Origin: WRDS01 sp964492775
GTDB lineage: Bacteria > Actinomycetota > Coriobacteriia > Anaerosomatales > PHET01
NCBI GenBank assembly: GCA_964492775.1
Contig: CAZBLH010000002.1
Coordinates: forward strand, 1 to 64,000
Direction of reading: 5' to 3'
DNA length: 64,000 nucleotides
This document shows positions 16,769-24,228 of the stretch, one piece after another. A program made the translations under genes and the position numbers. The notes below the pieces were generated by a model that was given only the letters and a program-made list of their open reading frames with translations, did no database searches and was not told where the DNA came from. Position 1 is the first letter of the stretch. Each line of letters starts with the position of its first letter.

Positions 16769-17721
16769 GCATTGGATCTTCTCGGCGGGACCACAGCGTG
16801 GAGGTCCAGCTGTTCGGAGAGACGTTCCGCATACGCAGGGAAGGAACGGACGGCGATCTGGATGCCGCCGCCGCGCGCATCGCTGAGCTCGATGGGAAGG
16901 TCGACGCGTTCGGGCTTGGAGGCATCGATCTGTACCTGCACGCCGCGGGGCACGACTACTACTTCCGTGAGGCGAAGCGGTTCCGTGCTGCCGCCCAGAA
17001 GACGCCCATCGTCGACGGGTCGGGGCTCAAGGGGGCGGTTGAGGGCGATGTCGTGCGCTTCCTTGCCGAGGACCTTGGACTCGAACTCGCGGGCAAGCGG
17101 GTCCTGGTGACCTCCGCGGTAGACCGCTGGGGCATGGCCATGGCCTTTGCCGACGCCGGGTGCGAGATGACCTACGCGGATCTGCTGTACGCGCTCTCGA
17201 TCCCCATGATGATCCACAAGAAGCCCACGCTCGAGCGGGTGGTGCACGCCATGGCGCCGCTTGCCGTCCAGCTGCCCTTCAAGTGGTTGTACGAGTCAGA
17301 GGCAGATGACACGACGGCAACCAAGTCGAACAGCCCTCATTCGAGTCTGTACAAGGAAGCCGACATCATCGCCGGCGACTTCAAGTACGTGCGCCGGTAC
17401 ATGCCCGATGACATGTCCGGCAAGTGGGTTGTGACCAACACCACGACGCCTGAGGACATCGAGTTCCTGCGTTCGCGGGGAGTGAGCCTGCTCGTGACCT
17501 CGACCCCGCGCCTTGCGGGCCGAAGCTTCGGGACAAACATCATCGAGGCGACGATGGTCGCTCTTGAGGGAACCAGGCAATCCTTGGCCCCGGAGCGCTA
17601 CATGGAGCTGCTGCGCGCAACCGGGTTTACGCCTGATTTCCGGTGGCTGAACGAAGGGCCGCCGATCGGTGCCAGCGAGCCTGAGGTATCTGCTGTCGCA
17701 CCACTGCCGTCCTCGGCATGA
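16738..17721 (+). CDS. Uncharacterised protein of the family labelled quinate 5-dehydrogenase
   Basis: 327-residue soluble protein. The N-terminus VVGISIGSSRRDHSVEVQLFGE and the stretch GKVDAFGLGGIDLYLHAAGHDY look like those of proteins in anaerobic Firmicutes and Actinobacteria that databases often call quinate 5-dehydrogenase. That is recalled from family annotation and I know of no biochemical support. Residues around KRVLVTSAVDRWGMAMAFADAGCEMTYADL resemble a nucleotide-binding fold without a clear GxGxxG. A Thr-rich strand WVVTNTTTPEDIEFLRSRGV and LAGRSFGTNIIEA follow. No shikimate/quinate neighbours are present. The start is GTG 16738, tight behind GGGAG and inside the regulator gene. 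Confidence 0.55.
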   Translation: MDAIKEVVGISIGSSRRDHSVEVQLFGETFRIRREGTDGDLDAAAARIAELDGKVDAFGLGGIDLYLHAAGHDYYFREAKRFRAAAQKTPIVDGSGLKGAVEGDVVRFLAEDLGLELAGKRVLVTSAVDRWGMAMAFADAGCEMTYADLLYALSIPMMIHKKPTLERVVHAMAPLAVQLPFKWLYESEADDTTATKSNSPHSSLYKEADIIAGDFKYVRRYMPDDMSGKWVVTNTTTPEDIEFLRSRGVSLLVTSTPRLAGRSFGTNIIEATMVALEGTRQSLAPERYMELLRATGFTPDFRWLNEGPPIGASEPEVSAVAPLPSSA

Positions 17722-17771
17722 GGGTTGCTTCGAGCAGGCATGAGCAGCGCTGCGGGCGCAGGGCTATTTCC

Positions 17772-17800
17772 GTGACGCGCATGCTCGGAGATGTTAGAAT
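17772..17800 (+). promoter_or_regulatory. Probable ccmE promoter
   Basis: GTGACG at 17772-17777 (four of six to TTGACA), a 17-base spacer, then TAGAAT at 17795-17800 (five of six to TATAAT, with TGT before it). Six bases after the -10 comes GTTCAGG, the same -10 and spacing seen before hemA. This starts the Ccm transcript. Confidence 0.6.
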
Positions 17801-17909
17801 TCGGGCGTTCAGGTAAGCAGTGGTTCGGACGGTGCGTTGACGGGTCGCTTGCGCGCGACGTCTACCACGCTGTTCTGCGGCCAGAGTGCCGCATGGTAAA
17901 GGAGCTGTC
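17801..17909 (+). other. Candidate structured leader of ccmE
   Basis: The leader begins with GTTCAGG at 17807-17813. AGC (17816-17818), a bulged A and GTGGT (17820-17824) can pair with ACCAC (17864-17868) followed by GCT (17869-17871). Enclosed is a hairpin with GAC/GTC and GTCGC/GCGAC stems at 17839-17862. A third hairpin TGCGGC/GCCGCA spans 17876-17893, just before the AAAGGAG ribosome site. The hemA leader shows the same order: TAGAAT, six bases, GTTCAGG, then an AGC-bulge-helix-GCT pairing with a different helix sequence. It may be a regulatory RNA; no known riboswitch class was recognised. Confidence 0.4.
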
Positions 17910-18587
17910 GTGAACAAGCGTGCACGTACGCGACTGATCGGTGTCACCGCCATCATCCTGATCGCCGTTGCGGCGATCTTCCTCGCCGGCGGGAACAAGA
18001 CCGCCGCCTACTACAAGACGGTTGAAGAAGCAGCTGCCGACGACACACTCGTCGGTGAGCGCGTCAAAGTCGGTGGGGCCGTTGTTCCCGGCTCTTGGGA
18101 CCGCAAGTCGAACCCCATGACCTTCACAATCCGCGACGAGAGCGACACGTCCGGCACGGGCGCGACCGTGCGCGTCGTCTACAACGGCTCGGTCCCCAGC
18201 ACGTTTGGTGACGGGGTCGTGGCGATCGTCACCGGCGAGCTCGACCAGTCTCGCACCATCGCCGCGGACGAGATGATCACCAAGTGTCCGTCCAAGTACG
18301 AGTCGGCCGAGGGCTCGATGCCCGTGCAGGATCTTGTCGGCAAGGGTGACTCGATGGTCGGCACGACCGTCAAGGCGTCCGGCATCATCAAGGCTGGCTC
18401 CATCGTTCCGCCGGGCGGTGAGTCCCGCTTCGTCCTCACGTCCGAGGGGTCTGGCGGTATCGAGATCCGGGTTGCCTACGATGGCGCGTTGCCCGATGGC
18501 ATGAAGGATGGTTCTGAGGTAGTTGTGACAGGCGCACTCGAAGCGGACGGTGTCTTCGTCGCCACGGGCGTGGCGCTTGCGGAGTAA
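17910..18587 (+). CDS. ccmE: Cytochrome c maturation protein CcmE, CxxxY type with a second OB domain
   Basis: Haem chaperone that receives haem from CcmC and passes it on for attachment to apocytochromes. It has 225 residues: one N-terminal membrane anchor (about 9-27), a CcmE OB domain (about 45-130), and a second OB-like domain (about 145-222). Where classical CcmE has the haem-binding His, this one has CPSKY at 126-130, the CxxxY variant known from Desulfovibrio and archaea. The second domain (FVLTSEGSGGIEIRVAYDG and VVVTGALEADGVFVATGVAL) repeats the fold but has neither His nor Cys. GTG 17910 has AAAGGAG five bases upstream. It stands first in the ccm cluster, separated from ccmF by a strong hairpin. 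Confidence 0.88.
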   Translation: MNKRARTRLIGVTAIILIAVAAIFLAGGNKTAAYYKTVEEAAADDTLVGERVKVGGAVVPGSWDRKSNPMTFTIRDESDTSGTGATVRVVYNGSVPSTFGDGVVAIVTGELDQSRTIAADEMITKCPSKYESAEGSMPVQDLVGKGDSMVGTTVKASGIIKAGSIVPPGGESRFVLTSEGSGGIEIRVAYDGALPDGMKDGSEVVVTGALEADGVFVATGVALAE

Positions 18588-18598
18588 GAATGTGTCAA

Positions 18599-18633
18599 CC
18601 AAGATGCCCCGTGCAGCGCGCGGGGCATCTTGG
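18599..18633 (+). terminator. Strong hairpin between ccmE and ccmF
   Basis: CCAAGATGCCCCG (18599-18611) and CGGGGCATCTTGG (18621-18633) form a perfect 13-base stem with a 9-base loop. No T run follows. It may end the ccmE transcript or act as a partial terminator or stabiliser that makes ccmE more abundant than the downstream ccm genes. Confidence 0.65.
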
Positions 18634-18681
18634 TGTGGGAATGCGCTTTCTCAGTACACCTTGAGCTAGACAGGAGACCAG

Positions 18682-20820
18682 ATGCTGCTCGGAACGATGA
18701 GTTTGGCTTTGGGGCTCGTCGCCACGATCGTCGCGGTGCTTGCGCTTGCGTGGGGTCATCGACTAGGGCCCAAGGCCGGCGAGTCCGTCACCAACATCGG
18801 CTACTTCGCTACGTTCGGCGGCGTCATCGCCTATACGGTTGCGGTGCTCACGATCGTGACCGCGTTCTTCGGGGACAACTTCAGCTTTCTCTACGTAGCC
18901 GAGAACCACTCGACGGACGTGTCGAGCCTGTCATGGCTCTACACGCTTTCCGGATTGTGGGCGGGCCGTGAGGGTTCGCTTCTCTTCTGGGCGTGGCTGA
19001 TCTCGGTCTTCGCGGCCTACATCGCGTACCGGCGCATGGACAAGACCGACGCGCTGTCCAACATGGGCCTGCTCGTCACGAACATCGTGCTCGGCCTGTT
19101 CTCGTCGGCCATGCTCTTCGCCGATATCAACAACCCCTTCAAGGCTACTCCCGCGAGCATGCTTGGCCCCAATGGTGAGCTTCTGGCGAACACGGCCATG
19201 AACCCGTTGCTGCAGCACTGGGCCATGATCCTGCACCCGCCGACGCTATTCATCGGCTATGCGGGTCTCACGATCCCGTTCGCGTTTGCGATGGCCGCCC
19301 TTATCGTCAATGACCCTTCCAAGAAGTGGGTCGAGATCGTCGACCGCATCACGCTGTTCTCGTGGCTGTTTCTTGGCGTCGGCATCGGCTTGGGCTCGGT
19401 CTGGGCATACGTAGTGCTCGGATGGGGCGGTTACTGGGCATGGGACCCGGTGGAGAACGCTTCGCTGTTGCCATGGCTTACCGGCGTGGGCCTCATTCAC
19501 AGCTTCACGGTCTACCGGCGGCGGGATGGTTTCAAGCGCTGGGCGATCGTCAACGCTACCGTGACGTTCTCGCTCGTCATCCTTGGCACGTTCATCACGC
19601 GCTCGGGCATCGTGCAGTCAGTGCACGCATTTCAGGCGGACTCCTTCTCGACCTACCTGTTCGGGTTCATGATCTTCGGCCCCCTCGTGGCGTTGGCCGC
19701 AGGTCTCTTTGTCCGTGGCAATTCGTTCGACGGCAATGACGATTTCGAGTCGCTTACGAGCAAGGAAGCCGCTTACTACTTCAACAACGTGCTGATGCTG
19801 ATTGCCGCTGTGATCGTGGCGTACATGACGGTCTCCTCGGCGCTGCCCTCATGGTTGCCGTTCGGTGGACAGTCGATCGGCGCGACCACCTACGACCTGC
19901 TCGCGCGGCCCGTCGGTATCCTCTACGCGTTCATTCTGGCCGTTTGCCCGATCCTGGCGTGGCGCAAGACCGACGCGGCCACGTTCTGGAACCGTGCACG
20001 CTGGCCGTTCGTGGCAGCTGCGGTGATCTTCGCGCTCCTCGTTGCCGAGTGGTACGTGAACCTGAGGCCCATCTACGACTTCATGGTCGCCCAGGGCGGG
20101 AAGGGTGCCGCAGGGTTCGTGGCGTTCGGCCCGAGCTGGGTCTACCACGGGCTCGCACTGCTGGCCTTCGCCGCCGCATCGCTCATCATCGCCAACGGAC
20201 TGTGGCTCTTCGTGGACGGCGCGCGCAAGCGTGCTGCCTCCAAAGGCGAGAACTTCTTCTCGGCGCTTTGGGAGATCATCACCAAGGCCCGCACCCAGTC
20301 GGGCGGCTACATCGCCCACCTCGGCATCGGCATCATCCTGATCGGCCTTGTCGGCTCGGCGATGTACGTCCGTGACGTCAAGGTCCTGCTGCCGGCCCAG
20401 GAGGGCTCGAGCTTCGAGGTCTCCAACTACTCGTTCACGTTCCAAGGCACCTCGACCAACGAGCTGCCGAACGGCGACGTCGAGTCGGTTGCGACCTTCG
20501 AGGTGTACCGTGACGGCCAGCGGCTCGGCACGGTGACCCCGGGCCTGACCACGTTTGCCCGTCAGAACCAGACGCGGCTGAACGCCGCCGTGTTGTCCGA
20601 GGCGCTCCGCGACATCTTCATGGTATGGGAGGGCACGCAACAGGGTGAGGGCGGCGAGGCACAGCTCTCGCTCAACGTGAAGATCAACCCGCTCATCTGG
20701 TTTGCTTGGAGCGGCTTCGGGATCCTGCTCGTAGGCTCGGCGCTTGCCACTTGGCCGCGTCGACGCCAGCTCGAGCCGGTTCCGGCGGGTAAGTCGCGCG
20801 CCAAGGGCGCAGCCAAGTAG
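18682..20820 (+). CDS. ccmF: Haem lyase CcmF
   Basis: Large polytopic membrane protein (712 residues, many hydrophobic helices) that takes haem from CcmE and ligates it to the CxxCH of apocytochrome c. The WWD domain is clear (WGGYWAWDPVENASLLPW, about 248-265). The four haem-related histidines of CcmF can be matched: His185 in LHPPTLFIGY, His273 in LIHSFTVYRRR, His315 in VQSVHAFQAD and His546 in YIAHLGIGI. A CAGGAG site precedes the ATG. The order ccmE, ccmF, ccmA, ccmB, ccmC, ccmD lacks ccmG, ccmH and ccmI, so CcmF must work without the usual CcmH partner. Confidence 0.95.
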   Translation: MLLGTMSLALGLVATIVAVLALAWGHRLGPKAGESVTNIGYFATFGGVIAYTVAVLTIVTAFFGDNFSFLYVAENHSTDVSSLSWLYTLSGLWAGREGSLLFWAWLISVFAAYIAYRRMDKTDALSNMGLLVTNIVLGLFSSAMLFADINNPFKATPASMLGPNGELLANTAMNPLLQHWAMILHPPTLFIGYAGLTIPFAFAMAALIVNDPSKKWVEIVDRITLFSWLFLGVGIGLGSVWAYVVLGWGGYWAWDPVENASLLPWLTGVGLIHSFTVYRRRDGFKRWAIVNATVTFSLVILGTFITRSGIVQSVHAFQADSFSTYLFGFMIFGPLVALAAGLFVRGNSFDGNDDFESLTSKEAAYYFNNVLMLIAAVIVAYMTVSSALPSWLPFGGQSIGATTYDLLARPVGILYAFILAVCPILAWRKTDAATFWNRARWPFVAAAVIFALLVAEWYVNLRPIYDFMVAQGGKGAAGFVAFGPSWVYHGLALLAFAAASLIIANGLWLFVDGARKRAASKGENFFSALWEIITKARTQSGGYIAHLGIGIILIGLVGSAMYVRDVKVLLPAQEGSSFEVSNYSFTFQGTSTNELPNGDVESVATFEVYRDGQRLGTVTPGLTTFARQNQTRLNAAVLSEALRDIFMVWEGTQQGEGGEAQLSLNVKINPLIWFAWSGFGILLVGSALATWPRRRQLEPVPAGKSRAKGAAK

Positions 20821-20823
20821 CGT

Positions 20824-21555
20824 ATGGCCGCATCAGACTCCACGACACTGGCACTCGAAGTCTCGGATCTCTCTCGAGTCTTCGGCGCGCGCAAGGCGCT
20901 CGACCGTGTGAGCCTTGAGCTGCCTGCGGGGTCCTTCCTCTCGATCTTCGGCCCGAACGGGGCGGGGAAGACCACATTTCTGAAGATACTCTCGACGCTC
21001 GCCGTCCCCTCATCAGGGACGGCGCGCGTGCTCGGTCTGAACACGACCGAGGACGCCGTTGAGCTGCGTGAGCGGATTGGCTTCATCAGTCACAACCCGC
21101 TGCTCTACCCTGACCTAACCGCCGAGGAGAACCTGCAGTTCTTCGCCGAGATCTACTGCATCGAGAGGCCCGCCGAGCGCATTCGCGAGCTGCTGACCGC
21201 GGTCGAGCTCGATCACCGCAGGCTGGACCTCGTGCGGACGTTCTCCCGTGGCATGCTGCAGCGGCTGTCGATCGCCCGAGCGCTTCTGCACGAGCCCGAG
21301 GTGATCTTCCTCGACGAGCCGTACTCCGGTCTCGACCCGCACGCCGCCGACATCCTCGACTCGCTGATCGCCCAGATCCGCGAACGGCATACGTTCGTGA
21401 TGGTCAGCCATGACCTCACCAAGGGGCTTGAGTTGTGCACCCACGCTCTGATCCTTGCGAAGGGTAAGGTCGTGCTCTTCGAGCCGCGTGCCGAGATCGA
21501 TGAGGCCGAGTTCGCGTCCCTGTATCGCGCGACCGTCGGGATGGGGGTGTCCTAA
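20824..21555 (+). CDS. ccmA: Haem exporter ATP-binding protein CcmA
   Basis: ABC ATPase that, with CcmB, drives release of holo-CcmE from CcmC. Walker A GPNGAGKTT is at about residues 43-51. The signature is degenerate (FSRGMLQRLSIARAL, with SRGM in place of SGGQ, as often seen in CcmA). Walker B is VIFLDEPYSGLD and the switch His is in VSHDL. The length is 243 residues. The start lies three bases after the ccmF stop, and ccmB follows after seven bases, so the genes are one operon. Confidence 0.93.
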   Translation: MAASDSTTLALEVSDLSRVFGARKALDRVSLELPAGSFLSIFGPNGAGKTTFLKILSTLAVPSSGTARVLGLNTTEDAVELRERIGFISHNPLLYPDLTAEENLQFFAEIYCIERPAERIRELLTAVELDHRRLDLVRTFSRGMLQRLSIARALLHEPEVIFLDEPYSGLDPHAADILDSLIAQIRERHTFVMVSHDLTKGLELCTHALILAKGKVVLFEPRAEIDEAEFASLYRATVGMGVS

Positions 21556-21562
21556 GGCAGCC

Positions 21563-22315
21563 ATGTCCGAGACCCTTTCGCACTCGCAGAGCGCATCAGC
21601 GCGATCGCGCCAGTTGTCCTCTCTGCGCCAGTTCAAGGCGATCCTGCGCAAGGACATCGTCATGGAGCTGCGCACCAAAGAGATGCTAACCTCGATGGGC
21701 CTGTACGCGTTGTTGGTGCTCGTCGTCTACTTCATCGCGCTCCAGAGCGCGGGTCAGAACTTCGAGGTCAGGAAGATCGCAGCGGGACTGCTCTGGCTCG
21801 TCTTCATCTTCACCTCGTTGCTGGGGCTCAACCGCTCACTCGTCCACGAGAAGGACCAGGGCTGCCTCGACGCACTCCTGATTTCGCCGATCGACCGTCC
21901 GGTCATCTTCTTCGGCAAGGCCGTGGGCAACCTCGTCTTTCTCGTCATCGTCGAGGTGCTGATCGTCCCGCTCTTCTTCTTCATCTTCATGGCCCAGACC
22001 GGGGGCGTGTCCGCTGGTCAGATCGGACTCCTCGCTCTTGCGCTTCTGGCCGGATCGATCGGCATCGCGGGTGTCGGTACGCTGCTTGCAACGATGTCGG
22101 TGAATACGAAGGGCAAGGACTTCATCCTGGCCGTACTCTTCATCCCGATCATGTTTCCGTTGCTGCTGGCGGTCGTCTCGGCAACCTCCGCCCTCCTGAT
22201 GGGAGAGGTCGGCTTCGAGGCCGTGTACTGGCAGCGGATGGCTCTGGCCGGCGGCTACAATGGCATCATGCTGTTGGCCGCGTTTGCACTGTACGAGTTC
22301 GTGCTGGGCGCCTGA
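21563..22315 (+). CDS. ccmB: Haem exporter membrane protein CcmB
   Basis: Membrane subunit of the CcmAB complex, 250 residues with about six membrane helices. The cytoplasmic entry FKAILRKDIVMELRTKEMLTSM is typical of the family, followed by LLWLVFIFTSLLGLNRSLVHEKDQGCLDALLISP, the conserved loop that contacts the ATPase. The frame is open upstream inside ccmA. ATG 21563, just after the ccmA stop with AAGGCAG before it, is the natural start. Confidence 0.93.
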   Translation: MSETLSHSQSASARSRQLSSLRQFKAILRKDIVMELRTKEMLTSMGLYALLVLVVYFIALQSAGQNFEVRKIAAGLLWLVFIFTSLLGLNRSLVHEKDQGCLDALLISPIDRPVIFFGKAVGNLVFLVIVEVLIVPLFFFIFMAQTGGVSAGQIGLLALALLAGSIGIAGVGTLLATMSVNTKGKDFILAVLFIPIMFPLLLAVVSATSALLMGEVGFEAVYWQRMALAGGYNGIMLLAAFALYEFVLGA

Positions 22316-22345
22316 TCAACACAGCGCCGAGAAAGGACAGTCGAG

Positions 22346-23098
22346 ATGAAACAGCTGCGAGTCGCCATCGCGCTGGTACTGGTCGGAGGGCTACTGACGA
22401 CCGCAGCGTTCCTGATGGCGTTCCTGACAGCAGAGGTGCAGTCGTTCGGTGAGGTCACGTTCGAGCAGCCCATCGAGACCGCGTTCCCTGCACGGGGACA
22501 GTCGCCGGACGGTGGCTACACCTACGGCAGACCCTGGTTCAGCCAGAAGATCTTCTACTTCCATGTGCCGGTCGCCGAGGCGTCCTTCCTCGTGCTGCTT
22601 ATCTCGGCGTTCTTCGGCATCCGCTTCTTGACGACCAAGCGCGCCGAGTACGACACCAAGTCACGCATCGCGATGGAGACGGCGCTCATCTTCGTGGTGC
22701 TCACGATGATCACCGGCGTGCTCTGGACCCGCGCGTCCTGGGGGGTGTGGTGGGAATGGGAGCCTAGGCTCACCACCTACTTCATCATGATGCTGATGAT
22801 GATTGCGTACTTTGTGCTCCGCTCTTCGGTCGAGGAGGAGGAGCGCCGAGCCGTCTATGCGGCCGTGTTCGCCGTCATCGCGGCAATCAACGCACCGATA
22901 TCCTTCATGATCACGCGCATCATCCCGTCGAGCCACCCAGTTGTGTTCCAGTCGGGTATGGCTCCCTCGAACCTGCTGCCGTTCATCGTCGGCCAGATCG
23001 GCATGCTGATGATCGGGTACGGGATCTACACGGTCCGCATGACCGAGGAGCGCCTGCGCGAGCGGGTCGAGATCGCCAAGGAAGCCTTCGAAGGCTGA
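22346..23098 (+). CDS. ccmC: Haem delivery protein CcmC
   Basis: Membrane protein of 250 residues that binds haem and loads it onto CcmE. The WWD-type loop reads SWGVWWEWEPRLTTY (about 131-145). The two axial histidines of the family are recognisable as His73 in FYFHVPVAEASF and His197 in IPSSHPVVFQ. It has about six membrane helices; the region between helix 1 and the FHVP helix is a longer outside loop with a Gly/Tyr-rich stretch (GQSPDGGYTYG). GAAAGGACAG precedes the ATG, and ccmD follows. Confidence 0.94.
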   Translation: MKQLRVAIALVLVGGLLTTAAFLMAFLTAEVQSFGEVTFEQPIETAFPARGQSPDGGYTYGRPWFSQKIFYFHVPVAEASFLVLLISAFFGIRFLTTKRAEYDTKSRIAMETALIFVVLTMITGVLWTRASWGVWWEWEPRLTTYFIMMLMMIAYFVLRSSVEEEERRAVYAAVFAVIAAINAPISFMITRIIPSSHPVVFQSGMAPSNLLPFIVGQIGMLMIGYGIYTVRMTEERLRERVEIAKEAFEG

Positions 23099-23123
23099 GA
23101 ACGTCTGAGAGGAGAGCGGACCA

Positions 23124-23309
23124 ATGCATCCAACCAACGCTGAGCTCTACGAGCTGGTCCTTACCGATGCACCCTTCGTCATCGCTGCCTACACCGTGTT
23201 GTGGGTCGCACTCGTCGGCTACGTGACGATCGTGCTGCGGCGGCTGGGGCAGCTGGAGAAGGAAGTCGGCGTTCTCGAGGAGTCAGTCGCTCGGCGCAAG
23301 AACTCCTAG
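23124..23309 (+). CDS. ccmD: Small haem maturation protein CcmD
   Basis: Protein of 61 residues with one membrane helix (about 17-38, PFVIAAYTVLWVALVGYVTIVL) followed by a charged coil (RRLGQLEKEVGVLEESVARRK). That is the general plan of CcmD, which stabilises CcmC with CcmE and helps holo-CcmE release. GAGAGGAG stands before the ATG. The assignment rests on size, topology and position directly after ccmC rather than on a sequence motif. A TATACT hexamer at 23332-23337, after the gene, probably starts a new transcript. Confidence 0.82.
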   Translation: MHPTNAELYELVLTDAPFVIAAYTVLWVALVGYVTIVLRRLGQLEKEVGVLEESVARRKNS

Positions 23310-23378
23310 CCCGTTTCGGTGCCCGGAGCCGTATACTCGTTTCGTGAGAGGACTCCGGCCGGCGATGGGATCTGAACT

Positions 23379-24215
23379 GTGGAGCTAGCCTCATCGGTAC
23401 TGTTCTGGTTCGCGTTTGCGCTGTTCGTTGGCGCGACTGTGCTGTACTCATACCAGTTCGTCCTTAAGCGTTCGAGGGTCGTGTGGTGGGCGCGGTTGCT
23501 CACGGGGGCCGGCTTCCTGTGCCTGACGGGCTCCATTGTGACGGCCTCGATCGCCAATGGGCGCATGCTCTTCAGCGGGCGCAACCAGCTCGTTCTCGCA
23601 GCCTGGGCGCTCGTTCTCCTGTACTTCGTCCTTGAACACATCCTGCGCATCCGGGCCTACGGCGCGTTTCTGGTGCCCATCGGAGTCATCCTGCTGGCAA
23701 TATCGGTGCTGGCGCACAGATCGGGTGCTGCGCTCACGGCTGAGCAGGAGTTCCTGATCAGCAGCGCGGGCATTGGGTTCCACGTGCTGCTGATCGCGCT
23801 TGCCAACGCGGGCTTCGTTTTCGGTGCGATCTCCTCTGCGCTCTACCTCTACCAGAGCAGCCAGCTGAGGCTTCACCGATCCAATCGTGTCAGCCGAAGG
23901 TTGCCGTCGCTTGCCACACTGCAGACCGTCGCCCGCCGGTCCGTGTCGCTGGGCTTCCCTGTCTACGCCGCCGGGCTCACTTTGGGCGTCATCCGTGCGA
24001 TCCAGACGGACGTGGGTGGCTGGTGGGCGGACCCGCGCGTGATGATGGCGGGCATCGTATGGGCAACCTTCGCGGTCTTCCTGCTCACCGTATACCGCAA
24101 CAACGTCTCGTCACGCACGGGCGCATGGATATCCATAGTCGGCCTGGTCTTCGTGGTCATACTCGCGATTCTCGCGCGTACGGTCTCGGCCGGGTTCCAC
24201 GTCTTCGGCGTGTAG
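23379..24215 (+). CDS. HemX/CcsA-like cytochrome c assembly family membrane protein
   Basis: 278-residue membrane protein with about eight helices, resembling HemX, the CcsA-related protein often encoded next to hemA. The loop before the last helices, GGWWADPRVMMAGIVWATF, resembles a reduced tryptophan-rich WWD-like region. HemX in Bacillus affects glutamyl-tRNA reductase levels, and CcsA-like proteins handle haem, so either role fits a gene placed between ccmD and the haem genes. The start is GTG 23379 with only a weak ribosome site. TATACT at 23332-23337 is a probable -10. Confidence 0.7.
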   Translation: MELASSVLFWFAFALFVGATVLYSYQFVLKRSRVVWWARLLTGAGFLCLTGSIVTASIANGRMLFSGRNQLVLAAWALVLLYFVLEHILRIRAYGAFLVPIGVILLAISVLAHRSGAALTAEQEFLISSAGIGFHVLLIALANAGFVFGAISSALYLYQSSQLRLHRSNRVSRRLPSLATLQTVARRSVSLGFPVYAAGLTLGVIRAIQTDVGGWWADPRVMMAGIVWATFAVFLLTVYRNNVSSRTGAWISIVGLVFVVILAILARTVSAGFHVFGV

Positions 24216-24228
24216 CTGGAGGAACACC

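Noticed and set aside
15739..17247. Long minus-strand reading frame opposite coaX, the HTH gene and the dehydrogenase-like gene
   Set aside because: No recognisable domain, low-complexity Ser/Arg composition, and the + strand genes have motifs and ribosome sites.
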